Source: Kangiella sp.
GTDB lineage: Bacteria > Pseudomonadota > Gammaproteobacteria > Enterobacterales > Kangiellaceae
Length of the DNA: 12,291 bases
Reading direction: 5' to 3'
Assembly (NCBI GenBank): GCA_002733465.1
Contig: NVVT01000014.1
Location: 85,128 to 97,418 of the forward strand
Part shown: positions 5,513-12,216 of the stretch, piece after piece
Position numbering within the stretch: the first letter of the stretch is position 1
How the letters are laid out: each line of letters begins with the position of its first letter
Made by a program: the position numbers and the translations under genes
The notes under the pieces: model-generated
Databases searched by the model: none
What the model saw: only the letters and a program-made list of their open reading frames with translations
Told to the model about the DNA's origin: nothing

Positions 5513-8158
5513 TTAGAACTTAAAAGCAGCTTTTAAGTAGTAGCGAGTACCATTTGCTGTAGTTACACGATTAGAACCAAGCGTACCAGCTCCGTGTCGT
5601 TGTACGGTTATCTCGTTAGTTAAATTAACACCTTCCAAACTAACATCTAGATAGTCCGTTGCATGCCAAGTAAAGCTTGCATCTACATAACCTTGCGCGT
5701 CAAACACATCTAAGTTTCCAGCAATTGCGGTTCCTTCAGCTAAATACTCATCGCGATAAGTATAAACAACTCGAGCTTCATAAGTATCGTTCGTGTAGAA
5801 ACCTGTTAGGTTATACGATAAATCAGAGCTTCCTGGTAAATCATGCTTTTCACCTGTATCTGTTTCACCTTCACTGCTTGCAAGTGTTACATTACCTAAA
5901 AAACCAAAATTATTAAATGTTTTTTGGTAGTTAACTTCTAGACCTCTAACAAAGCCTCCTCTTCCTTGTACTGGCACATTTAAAGTATAAAGTTCTAAAT
6001 CGTTTGCTGCACCTTGGTCACCATTAGGCTCTAAAACTAGGTCAGTGATAGTGGAGCTGGTTACGAATGACTCAATATCTTTATAGAAAATAGCGGCACC
6101 AAGAAAATCATTGTCGCCTATATACCACTCTAAACCAACATCGTATTGGTTTGCTCTAAATGGTTTAATCGCAACGTTACCAGAAGAAGCAGTATTAGCT
6201 GTTGGATTAATACCGCCCAATGCAGGATTAACTGTACCGTATGCGGCTCTACTCATTACTTTTGCAGCTGAAGTTCTAAGAATTAAATCATCCGCTAAAT
6301 CGTAGGCTAAGTTAAAAGACGGTAAAACATCTGAATAATCCGCAGAGCGACTAAATGAAGAACTTGGATCAGCACCATCAGCAAAAGTCACACCAGTTAC
6401 ATCAGTAGCTGAATAACGTACTCCAAAGTTACCGCGATAGTTATCGCCAGCAAAATCAGCTTGAACATAAAATGAGGTAATATCCTCAGTTACCGTTCCA
6501 GATGCCGCCAATAACTCAGCTTGACCTGAAATATTATTTCTAACCGCAGCATCAAATGAGCTACTTACACCTGCAATTGTTGAATCTGAACCAGCAGCCA
6601 AAACATCACTAATGTTAATATTTCCACTATAAAACCCTGAATCACCCAAATTGGTGCTTGAGCCGAATAACGTAGCAGTATCAATAGTGAAATTAGTTTG
6701 AGATTTACCAAACTCATGATCTCTAATTTTTACGCCAACCCTAATTTTTTCGATTAGGCCAAACTCTACATCAAAATTAATATCCGCTTGCATCCAATCC
6801 TCTTCATCAAATAGTGATACCTCAGATAAAGAAACTGCTCGGTTAGTTTGCCAATTTGGATCGGATGGATCAAGACCATTAACATTTAAAAACATTCCTT
6901 GGTTTAAAGTGAAATCATAGTCAACACTTAAACTGCCTCCGTTACTTACCCAACGAGAATCATCATCATCAATCCCCCAAAGTGAGTTAACGTTACCACC
7001 GTTACCACCATCAGCAGTCGTTGAACCGATTGAAGCACTAAAATCAAAGTTATCTCCACTATACTCAACCGTAAAATCAACGATATCACTAGTTAATTCA
7101 GGTCTACGACTGTTTACGTCTTGTGCTAACAACCAACCTGCCCACCCTGGATTACCACCACCACCGTTTAAGGTGCCTCGCATTGGTATTCCCGTCGTAG
7201 GAGAATTTGGGCTACCGGCAGCACCAACTATGTCAGATTGACCAGATACTGTGTCACAACAACCACCAAATAGAAGAAAATTTTGATTGGTATTAGTCGC
7301 GTCTAATTCGGTTTTAAAATAATGTAAACCAAAACTCAAACGATCGGTAGGCGCAAACTGAGCATTGATATCCATTGTATTTCTTTCTCTATTTTGTCTG
7401 AACTGAGAAATACCTGAAGCTGACCATGCCTCTTCCCAATAATTTTCTGCTTTATTACCAATACCGATAGTTTCTGAACGAGAATATGATGCTAGTATGC
7501 CAAAACTATTCGCTTCGTTCTTCCAACTGTACAAGCCATTAACTGATGTACCATTGTCATCTGACAATGAGTTTGTCATTGTTTCGATTGAACCAAAGAA
7601 TTTTCCTGATTCCATCTCTAACGGTCGTCTGGTATTAATAACAACAGTACCACCAACTCCACCCTCATCTTGCGAGGCTGTAGGAGATTTATGAACTTCA
7701 ACTGATGACACTAACTCAGAAGGCATTAAATCCATGTTAAAACTTCGTTTATTAAAAGAAAGTGAAAACCAATTAGTTGAAGCAACAAACTGACCATTAA
7801 CAAGAGTTTGTGTAAGTTCGGGGTTAACACCACGAATGCTTACTTCATTTCCTTCACCAGCAAAACCTCTGTTAATTTGAACACCAGGTACGCGCTGTAA
7901 AGATTCTGCTAAATTTTTATCTGGGAATCGACCGATATCAGTGCTATTGATCACATCAATAACGGAATTCGCTTCTCTTTTTTCCAAAAGGTTCTGTTTT
8001 AATGTCGCGAGTATTCCAGTAATAACGATGACGTTCTCTCTATCTGCGTTTTCTTCTGTTTTATTTTCTTCAGCATAAAGTGGCATAGATAGATTACCAC
8101 TTAATATCAAAGCGACACTGCTAGCAACTATTTTTTTTCTAAATAAATTGTGTGACAT
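5513..8158 (-). CDS. TonB-dependent outer-membrane receptor, probable GlcNAc/chitooligosaccharide uptake
   Basis: From ATG 8158 the product has 881 residues. It has a signal peptide (basic MSHNLFRKK, hydrophobic 10-22, cleavage probably after A29 in PLYA-EE), a TonB-box-like ENVIVITG (41-48), and a plug domain with GRFPDKNLAESLQRVPGV (76-93), VSIRG (106-110) and the plug end near DEGGVGGTVVINTRR (164-178). A long beta-barrel follows, ending YYLKAAFKF with the terminal Phe needed for outer-membrane assembly. This plug signature is typical of the TonB-Xanth-Caul receptor class linked to glycan loci. A reading frame continues upstream to a TTG at 8212, but 8158 is preferred because AAGGGGAAAG precedes it and the signal peptide begins there. 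The substrate is inferred from the neighbouring nag genes and the operator-like palindrome upstream. An adjacent Cys pair (C300-C301) sits in a Gly-rich loop segment that is probably extracellular. Confidence 0.9.
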   Translation of the reverse strand: MSHNLFRKKIVASSVALILSGNLSMPLYAEENKTEENADRENVIVITGILATLKQNLLEKREANSVIDVINSTDIGRFPDKNLAESLQRVPGVQINRGFAGEGNEVSIRGVNPELTQTLVNGQFVASTNWFSLSFNKRSFNMDLMPSELVSSVEVHKSPTASQDEGGVGGTVVINTRRPLEMESGKFFGSIETMTNSLSDDNGTSVNGLYSWKNEANSFGILASYSRSETIGIGNKAENYWEEAWSASGISQFRQNRERNTMDINAQFAPTDRLSFGLHYFKTELDATNTNQNFLLFGGCCDTVSGQSDIVGAAGSPNSPTTGIPMRGTLNGGGGNPGWAGWLLAQDVNSRRPELTSDIVDFTVEYSGDNFDFSASIGSTTADGGNGGNVNSLWGIDDDDSRWVSNGGSLSVDYDFTLNQGMFLNVNGLDPSDPNWQTNRAVSLSEVSLFDEEDWMQADINFDVEFGLIEKIRVGVKIRDHEFGKSQTNFTIDTATLFGSSTNLGDSGFYSGNINISDVLAAGSDSTIAGVSSSFDAAVRNNISGQAELLAASGTVTEDITSFYVQADFAGDNYRGNFGVRYSATDVTGVTFADGADPSSSFSRSADYSDVLPSFNLAYDLADDLILRTSAAKVMSRAAYGTVNPALGGINPTANTASSGNVAIKPFRANQYDVGLEWYIGDNDFLGAAIFYKDIESFVTSSTITDLVLEPNGDQGAANDLELYTLNVPVQGRGGFVRGLEVNYQKTFNNFGFLGNVTLASSEGETDTGEKHDLPGSSDLSYNLTGFYTNDTYEARVVYTYRDEYLAEGTAIAGNLDVFDAQGYVDASFTWHATDYLDVSLEGVNLTNEITVQRHGAGTLGSNRVTTANGTRYYLKAAFKF

Positions 8159-8160
8159 AA

Positions 8161-8170
8161 CTTTCCCCTT
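8161..8170 (-). promoter_or_regulatory. Ribosome binding site fixing the TonB receptor start
   Basis: AAGGGGAAAG lies 2 nt upstream of ATG 8158, placing the GGGG core 6 nt from the start. The alternative TTG start at 8212 has no purine-rich site, and its 18 extra residues would spoil the signal peptide. This site decides the start. Confidence 0.7.
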
Positions 8171-8227
8171 TTGTATAATTGATAATTTTGTCAATACTTT
8201 AAATTCAATCAAAAATATTAACTAACG

Positions 8228-8251
8228 ATAAAGTGAATCCAACGACTTTAT
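8228..8251 (-). other. 7-bp hairpin in the receptor leader
   Basis: ATAAAGT (8228-8234) and ACTTTAT (8245-8251) are exact inverted repeats around a 10-nt loop. The hairpin lies immediately downstream of the palindrome, overlapping it by two bases, in the predicted 5' untranslated region. It is AT-rich and only moderately stable. It could protect the mRNA 5' end, or it could be chance. Confidence 0.3.
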
Positions 8252-8265
8252 GACAACGCTGTCAT
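8250..8265. promoter_or_regulatory. Candidate NagR (LacI-family) operator upstream of the TonB receptor
   Basis: ATGACAACGCTGTCAT is a 16-bp palindrome with seven of eight pairs matching, the exception being positions 7 and 10. It has the central CG typical of LacI-family operators. From memory it resembles the TGACA-N4-TGTCA sites predicted for NagR in Alteromonadales, but I could not check this. It lies about 92 bp upstream of the receptor start codon and immediately downstream of an extended -10 element, so a bound repressor would cover the predicted transcription start. The LacI-type gene at 327-1364 is the obvious candidate regulator. I found no second copy in non-coding parts of the window. 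Confidence 0.75.
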
Positions 8266-8268
8266 TAA

Positions 8269-8277
8269 CGTATAACA
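8269..8277 (-). promoter_or_regulatory. Candidate extended -10 promoter of the TonB receptor gene
   Basis: TGTTATACG matches the extended -10 form TGnTATAAT at TG and at the first four bases of the hexamer. No good -35 lies 17 bp upstream, which extended -10 promoters can tolerate. The predicted start, near 8262, falls inside the palindrome, a classical repression geometry, and the phased A-tracts would lie at about -47 to -76. Alternatives are TTGTCA (8256-8251, inside the operator) with a poor -10, or TTGGAT (8242-8237) with TAATAT (8220-8215) at 16-bp spacing. Confidence 0.4.
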
Positions 8278-8308
8278 TAACATACTACCTCCTTATTTAA
8301 AAAGCTAC

Positions 8309-8338
8309 TTTTTTTGCTTTTTTTTGCTTTTTTTTTGC
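8309..8338 (-). repeat. Three A-tracts in helical phase (A9, A8, A7) upstream of the receptor promoter
   Basis: On the plus strand the sequence is seven T, GC, eight T, GC, nine T, GC. The GC interruptions at 8316, 8326 and 8337 are 10 and 11 bp apart, matching the helical repeat. Phased A-tracts of this kind bend DNA strongly. Lying upstream of the candidate promoter, they could act as an UP-element-like RNA polymerase alpha contact or as a nucleoid-protein site. The three units step 7, 8, 9, which also makes slippage-driven length variation possible. Confidence 0.55.
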
Positions 8339-8530
8339 ACAATGATCTTCATTATTCTTAAATGAGGGAAATAATTCGTCTTAAGCGTTAAGGAGTGGAA
8401 TAAATTATTCAACATTGATTTATATAAAAAACAACATTGAGTAAATTAAAAAGAGTGGCAAACTTGTTATTCCAGTTTGTTTAATAATATAAACAATAAG
8501 GCTTAATTTTATAAATGGCGTGACGTTCTA

Positions 8531-8547
8531 AAGTCAATTTTTGACCT
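8531..8547 (-). terminator. Weak hairpin just after nagX
   Basis: In the transcript AGGTCAA (8547-8541) pairs with TTGACTT (8537-8531), seven base pairs with one G-U, around an AAA loop, starting 2 nt after the nagX stop. There is no U-tract after it (TAGAACG), so it is a poor intrinsic terminator and may only mark the 3' end. No better terminator is visible before the receptor gene, so read-through into it is possible. Confidence 0.3.
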
Positions 8548-8548
8548 A

Positions 8549-9679
8549 TTAAACTCGAACAAAAACTCGATATTGATAAAGTATTTTAGCGAAATAATAT
8601 TGAATAGAAACAATCATAAAAAGCGAAACTAAAGCACTTAAGCCAACATCTAGTTCAGATAATATTTGCGAAAACAAACTATCCAATAAATAGCGCCAAT
8701 TAAATAGACTGGATAAAAGATATAGTAAAATAGAATTGATACCTATTACAGAAAAAATGATACCAATTTTTTCAAATTTGCAGACATCAAACAAATAATA
8801 AAATGTCGCTAATAGTAAGTAACTATAACCGACGGAAACCAAAACAAAAGAGCTAGTCCATAGTGTCTTATTTATCGGTAAAAAATTCGACCAAACGTAT
8901 CCCACAAATAGACAGCACAATGCTAATAATAGTAACGCTGAAACCTTACCTAATTGGGTGAGTTTATTTGTCACTAGTAATCGACCCGCAAAAGCGCCAC
9001 ACAAAGCGTTAACTACCGCAGGAATTTGAGACAACAGTCCTTCTGGGTCAGTCGCTTGATTACGATAGCTGATCCCCGGCAAGCATAATTGGTCAACCCA
9101 CGCATTCCAAGAATGATCCATCGTTAGTTGTCCAATATGGCCATCTGGCGTTGGGATATACTGTTGCAAAATCCAATAAAAAACCAGCAAACAAAAAGCA
9201 ATAATAACTTGAGTATTCAACCGAAGATGCCATACAATCATTGCGCAAACAAACCACGCAAAACCGATTCTAAAAAGAACACTGGCAAAGCGAATATTCT
9301 CTAACTCTAAAGGAACTCCTTGTCCCCACCCATGATTGTAAATAATCCCTAGAAAAAATAAAATCAACAAACGTTTAACCGCTTTTCTATAAACGATTAA
9401 TTTTTCTGACATAGCCAATTCATATAATGAAGTATTAGATAAGCCTAGAGTTACGCCTGACAGAAATATAAACAGCGGAAAAATCAAATCATAAAAAGTA
9501 AAACCATGCCACTTTGAATGTAAAAATTGATTGCTGAAAACTTCTAATAAAGGCCAACCTGTAATCACAAAAAGTGCAGAAAATATCCCTTCTGCTCCTA
9601 AAATCCAAATCATATCGAAACCACGTAATGCATCCAATGAAAGCAATCGCCGACCCGAATTATTATCACTTGAACCCAT
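8549..9679 (-). CDS. nagX: NagX: HGSNAT-like transmembrane acyltransferase-family protein (DUF5009 type)
   Basis: The 376-residue protein is a multi-pass inner-membrane protein, with about ten hydrophobic segments by eye. Its opening motif RLLSLDALRGFDM (11-23) is followed by LHSKWHGFTFYDLIFPLFIF (53-72), DPEGLLSQIPAVVNALCG (211-228), LWTSSFVLVSVG (273-284) and GINSILLY (313-320). These are the marks of the family that includes human heparan-alpha-glucosaminide N-acetyltransferase. H54 in HxxWxG aligns with the active-site His of that enzyme (H269). NagX genes lie in GlcNAc operons of Shewanella and relatives. One proposal is transmembrane acetylation of glucosamine, so that it enters the pathway as GlcNAc, but this has not been shown for this protein. 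It starts 13 bp after the nagP stop with no strong ribosome site, so translation is probably coupled. Confidence 0.85.
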   Translation of the reverse strand: MGSSDNNSGRRLLSLDALRGFDMIWILGAEGIFSALFVITGWPLLEVFSNQFLHSKWHGFTFYDLIFPLFIFLSGVTLGLSNTSLYELAMSEKLIVYRKAVKRLLILFFLGIIYNHGWGQGVPLELENIRFASVLFRIGFAWFVCAMIVWHLRLNTQVIIAFCLLVFYWILQQYIPTPDGHIGQLTMDHSWNAWVDQLCLPGISYRNQATDPEGLLSQIPAVVNALCGAFAGRLLVTNKLTQLGKVSALLLLALCCLFVGYVWSNFLPINKTLWTSSFVLVSVGYSYLLLATFYYLFDVCKFEKIGIIFSVIGINSILLYLLSSLFNWRYLLDSLFSQILSELDVGLSALVSLFMIVSIQYYFAKILYQYRVFVRV

Positions 9680-9692
9680 GACTAATATTTCG

Positions 9693-11045
9693 TCACCATT
9701 GGCGCAACTTATGTCCTTTTATTGCGTAAAAAAGAATAAATAAATAGCAGGGAAACATAACAATATAACCTCCTTGCTCTCCCGTGCTAGAAGCTGAACC
9801 GGCCATACTCCAAAACAGCGGACCAAAAGCTCCACCCGAAATACCCATAATTAAAAGAGCTGAACCTGTGCTAGTCAACTTACCCATGCCTGATAATGCG
9901 AGTGGAAATACCGCAGGCCACACTATTGCATTTGCTAAGCCAAGTAATGCAATCATGAGCAATGTATCAGGCAGTTGCGCACCACCAAAAGGGACTAACA
10001 AACTATTAGCTAAAACAAAAGAGTTATTGTCGCCAAAAATAATTCCTGCTGTAAGCAACAATCCTATGATCGCAGAAACCATCAGAGCTTTTTGCTGAGA
10101 AATAAATTTAGGAATTAAAGCTATACCCAAAATATAGCCAACAACCATACAAATCATTGTATAAGACGTCATCACTGCATAATTTTTTATACCCAAGGAT
10201 AAAGCAAACGATCCGATTGTATCTCCTGCAATCACTTCAACGGCAACGTAAAAGAATATTGCGACGACTCCTAAAACTAAACTAGGGTGAGATAAAGCTT
10301 CTTTAAAGTGTCCAGTCTCATTTGAACCAGATTCATTTAAACCAGCGTCGTTCGAATCAACATCGTTATCATCGTCTTTAAGTTCAGGCAGTGGTGAGTT
10401 TTTTACAATTATTGCGAGTATTCCTATGAATAACGCCATACCAAAATAAGGTAAAATCAAACCATTCGCCATTTCATCGATTTGTGTTTGAGAAATATCA
10501 TCACCAACATCATTGAAACCACTCGTAATTAAAGCTGCAAAAACAAGTGGTGCAATTACGCCTGCACTTTTGTTTAAGATCCCCATAATGCTAATTCGTG
10601 CAGCCGCCGATTCTTCGGGGCCAATCCGTACAACATAAGGATTTACAGCAGTTTGTAACAAAGTAATCCCTGAACCCATTACCAATTGTGCAAATAAAAA
10701 CAATGCAAATATTTGTGTTTTAGCCGCCGGAATAAACAGAAGTCCAGCTAACATCATTACTGCCATACCCAGCGCCATTCCATTTTTATAACCAACCTTT
10801 CGAATTAAGATGGAAGAAGGAATAGCAGCAAACGTCACGGCAATATAGAAAGAAAACAAGATTAAAGAAGCCTGAAAAGGAGTTAATTGTAGGATCTGTT
10901 TTAAGTACGGCATCAGTGCGCCGTTAATCCAAGTTGCAAAACCCAAAATAAAGAATAATCCCGCGACAATAGTCATTGGAATTACGTTACTACTCTTATT
11001 TACTAACGGTTCTTTAACTTTACCACTAACTTTGTCTGTAACCAT
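9693..11045 (-). CDS. nagP: NagP: MFS-type N-acetylglucosamine permease
   Basis: The 450-residue inner-membrane protein has about twelve hydrophobic segments in two halves split by a hydrophilic central loop (216-250). It resembles the FucP/NagP branch of the major facilitator superfamily. Typical marks are FFILGFATWINGALMPYLK (31-49), an RKVGYKNG loop (82-89) after helix 2, GSGITLLQTAVNPYV (124-138) and NAIVWPAVFPLAL (372-384). In Shewanella and Caulobacter, NagP imports GlcNAc across the inner membrane after TonB-dependent outer-membrane uptake, replacing the PTS; the free sugar is then phosphorylated by NagK. The adjacent nagA and nagX support GlcNAc as substrate. The start is set by AGGAGG 5 nt upstream. 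The central loop is unusually acidic and contains a degenerate five-residue repeat. Confidence 0.9.
   Translation of the reverse strand: MVTDKVSGKVKEPLVNKSSNVIPMTIVAGLFFILGFATWINGALMPYLKQILQLTPFQASLILFSFYIAVTFAAIPSSILIRKVGYKNGMALGMAVMMLAGLLFIPAAKTQIFALFLFAQLVMGSGITLLQTAVNPYVVRIGPEESAAARISIMGILNKSAGVIAPLVFAALITSGFNDVGDDISQTQIDEMANGLILPYFGMALFIGILAIIVKNSPLPELKDDDNDVDSNDAGLNESGSNETGHFKEALSHPSLVLGVVAIFFYVAVEVIAGDTIGSFALSLGIKNYAVMTSYTMICMVVGYILGIALIPKFISQQKALMVSAIIGLLLTAGIIFGDNNSFVLANSLLVPFGGAQLPDTLLMIALLGLANAIVWPAVFPLALSGMGKLTSTGSALLIMGISGGAFGPLFWSMAGSASSTGEQGGYIVMFPCYLFILFYAIKGHKLRQW
10311..10355 (-). repeat. Degenerate triple 15-bp repeat in the nagP central loop
   Basis: Residues 231-245 read SNDAG, LNESG, SNETG, that is three copies of [S/L]-N-[D/E]-x-G. 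The DNA units keep a common frame (T-x-x-AA-x-GA-x-x-CT-GG-x), so they look like a diverged tandem duplication. They follow an acidic DDDNDVD segment. The repeat lies in the cytoplasmic linker between the two six-helix halves, where length variation is usually tolerated. Confidence 0.5.
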
Positions 11046-11050
11046 ACAAA

Positions 11051-11056
11051 CCTCCT
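11051..11056 (-). promoter_or_regulatory. Strong ribosome binding site of nagP inside the nagA-nagP gap
   Basis: A full AGGAGG stands 5 nt before ATG 11045 and fills nearly half of the 13-bp gap after the nagA stop. It is the best ribosome site of any gene in the window and suggests the permease is translated efficiently and independently within the operon. Confidence 0.75.
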
Positions 11057-11058
11057 CT

Positions 11059-12198
11059 CTAATTATTTTTATTCAAATCATTAAAAATATTTTTTCCATT
11101 TACCCAATTAGCAACGACTTTTCCATTGTCACTTATTAATAACATACTAGCGAAAAAACCAATACACAATTTACCGTATTGTCTTTCAATACCCAAAAAT
11201 TTAGCAGGGTTTCTCGATGCCAAATTAATGGCTTCATATTGCTCTATTTTTAACATTTTTTCGGCGTTAGTTACTGCTGTATGCATATCCAAAGCCGAGC
11301 CAGCCAAACGACCTTCAGTGTCGGTTAATTTCAAACCATTACGAGTTATTTTTCCACCAAAAAATTCAAAACTGTTTTCGTTAGAGCCAACGGGAGGCAT
11401 TGCATCTGTGACTAACATCAAATTTTTATTCATTTGGTAAGCTAAATTAGCAGAGTCTTGATGTACATGAACACCATCTAGTATTATTCCCGAAAAACAA
11501 TTTTTAGCTAAAAGGGCCGCTCCAACCATCCCAGGCTTTCTCGATTCAAAAGGTGACATCGCATTAAACAAATGTGTGAAGCCCGTTGCTCCCGCATTAA
11601 TTGCTTGGTTAGTTTGTTCAAAGGTGGCATTGCTATGACCTAAACTAACGATAACGCCGCTCTCAACTAACTCTCTAATTTGATCGGGACTCACCGTTTC
11701 TGGCGCTAAAGTAACTAATACCTTCCCTAAATCTCTTCTTTTTAAAATCGTTAATTCTTCATCACCAATTTTTCTAATAAATGATTCGGAATGTACACCT
11801 TTTTTTTGTTTTGATAAAAAAGGCCCTTCAAAATGAATACCTAAAACACCCGGCACATTATTTTTTAAAGCTTCTGCAACGGCATCAGCCGCCATTATCA
11901 TTTTTTCATAGGAATCGGTTATCAAAGTTGGTAGCCATCCAGTTGTGCCAAATTGTTGATGAGCTTTGCCAATTTTTTTTATAGTTTCAACCGTTGGTGA
12001 TTGATTAAATAGAAAACCACCACCGCCATTTACTTGAATATCAATATAGCCAGGAACCAAAGTGCCTGGCAGAATTTGGTTACCTTTAACAGCGTTAGAA
12101 ATATCCGTAATTTTTCCATCGACAACAGTTATTGATTGGTCAAATCGAATAGATTCTCCGTCAAACAATTTTTCTACATTTAGTTTTGTATTTGTCAT
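11059..12198 (-). CDS. nagA: NagA: N-acetylglucosamine-6-phosphate deacetylase
   Basis: The 379-residue product has the normal length for NagA, a cytoplasmic amidohydrolase that converts GlcNAc-6-phosphate to glucosamine-6-phosphate and acetate. Visible motifs are PGYIDIQVNGGGG (49-61), HFEGPFL (122-128) with metal-ligand E124, SLGHSNA (185-191) with H188, THLFNAMSP (208-216) with H209, DGVHV (241-245) with substrate-binding H244, and VTDAM (263-267) with catalytic D265. These correspond to Glu131, His195, His216, His251 and Asp273 of the E. coli enzyme. All are intact, so it should be active. The PGYIDIQ segment lacks the first-metal HxH pair, as usual for the mononuclear E. coli type. The start codon lies 18 bp after the nagB-II stop and has only a weak, distant AAGG, consistent with coupling to the upstream gene. 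Confidence 0.95.
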   Translation of the reverse strand: MTNTKLNVEKLFDGESIRFDQSITVVDGKITDISNAVKGNQILPGTLVPGYIDIQVNGGGGFLFNQSPTVETIKKIGKAHQQFGTTGWLPTLITDSYEKMIMAADAVAEALKNNVPGVLGIHFEGPFLSKQKKGVHSESFIRKIGDEELTILKRRDLGKVLVTLAPETVSPDQIRELVESGVIVSLGHSNATFEQTNQAINAGATGFTHLFNAMSPFESRKPGMVGAALLAKNCFSGIILDGVHVHQDSANLAYQMNKNLMLVTDAMPPVGSNENSFEFFGGKITRNGLKLTDTEGRLAGSALDMHTAVTNAEKMLKIEQYEAINLASRNPAKFLGIERQYGKLCIGFFASMLLISDNGKVVANWVNGKNIFNDLNKNN

Positions 12199-12216
12199 TT
12201 TTAGATGCTAACTACC

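Larger units (their letters stand above)
8159..8548 (-). other. 390-bp intergenic region between nagX and the TonB receptor gene
   Basis: There is no convincing gene on either strand here. Going in the transcription direction it contains: a weak hairpin after nagX (8531-8547); an AT-rich stretch with the 9-mer CAACATTGA repeated directly at 8410-8418 and 8432-8440 (22 bp apart, about two helix turns); three phased A-tracts (8309-8336); an AAGGAGGT sequence (8287-8294) before very short reading frames; an extended -10 element; a LacI-type palindrome; a 7-bp hairpin; and the receptor ribosome site. The length and content suggest the receptor has its own promoter rather than depending only on the nag operon. 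Confidence 0.7.

Noticed and set aside
7552..7569. Inverted repeat CATTGTCA-TC-TGACAATG, reminiscent of the operator half-sites
   Set aside because: It lies inside the receptor coding region, the half-sites are in the opposite (everted) order with 2-nt spacing, and the codons (S-L-S-D-D-N-G) explain it. It is probably chance.
8159..8212. TTG-initiated 18-residue N-terminal extension of the TonB receptor
   Set aside because: It has no ribosome site, and the extension would disrupt a clear signal peptide; ATG 8158 has AAGGGGAAAG just upstream.
8459..8479. CAAACT...AGTTTG inverted repeat as a terminator or operator
   Set aside because: It has only six base pairs around a 9-nt loop in AT-rich DNA, no U-tract on the minus strand, and no central CG.
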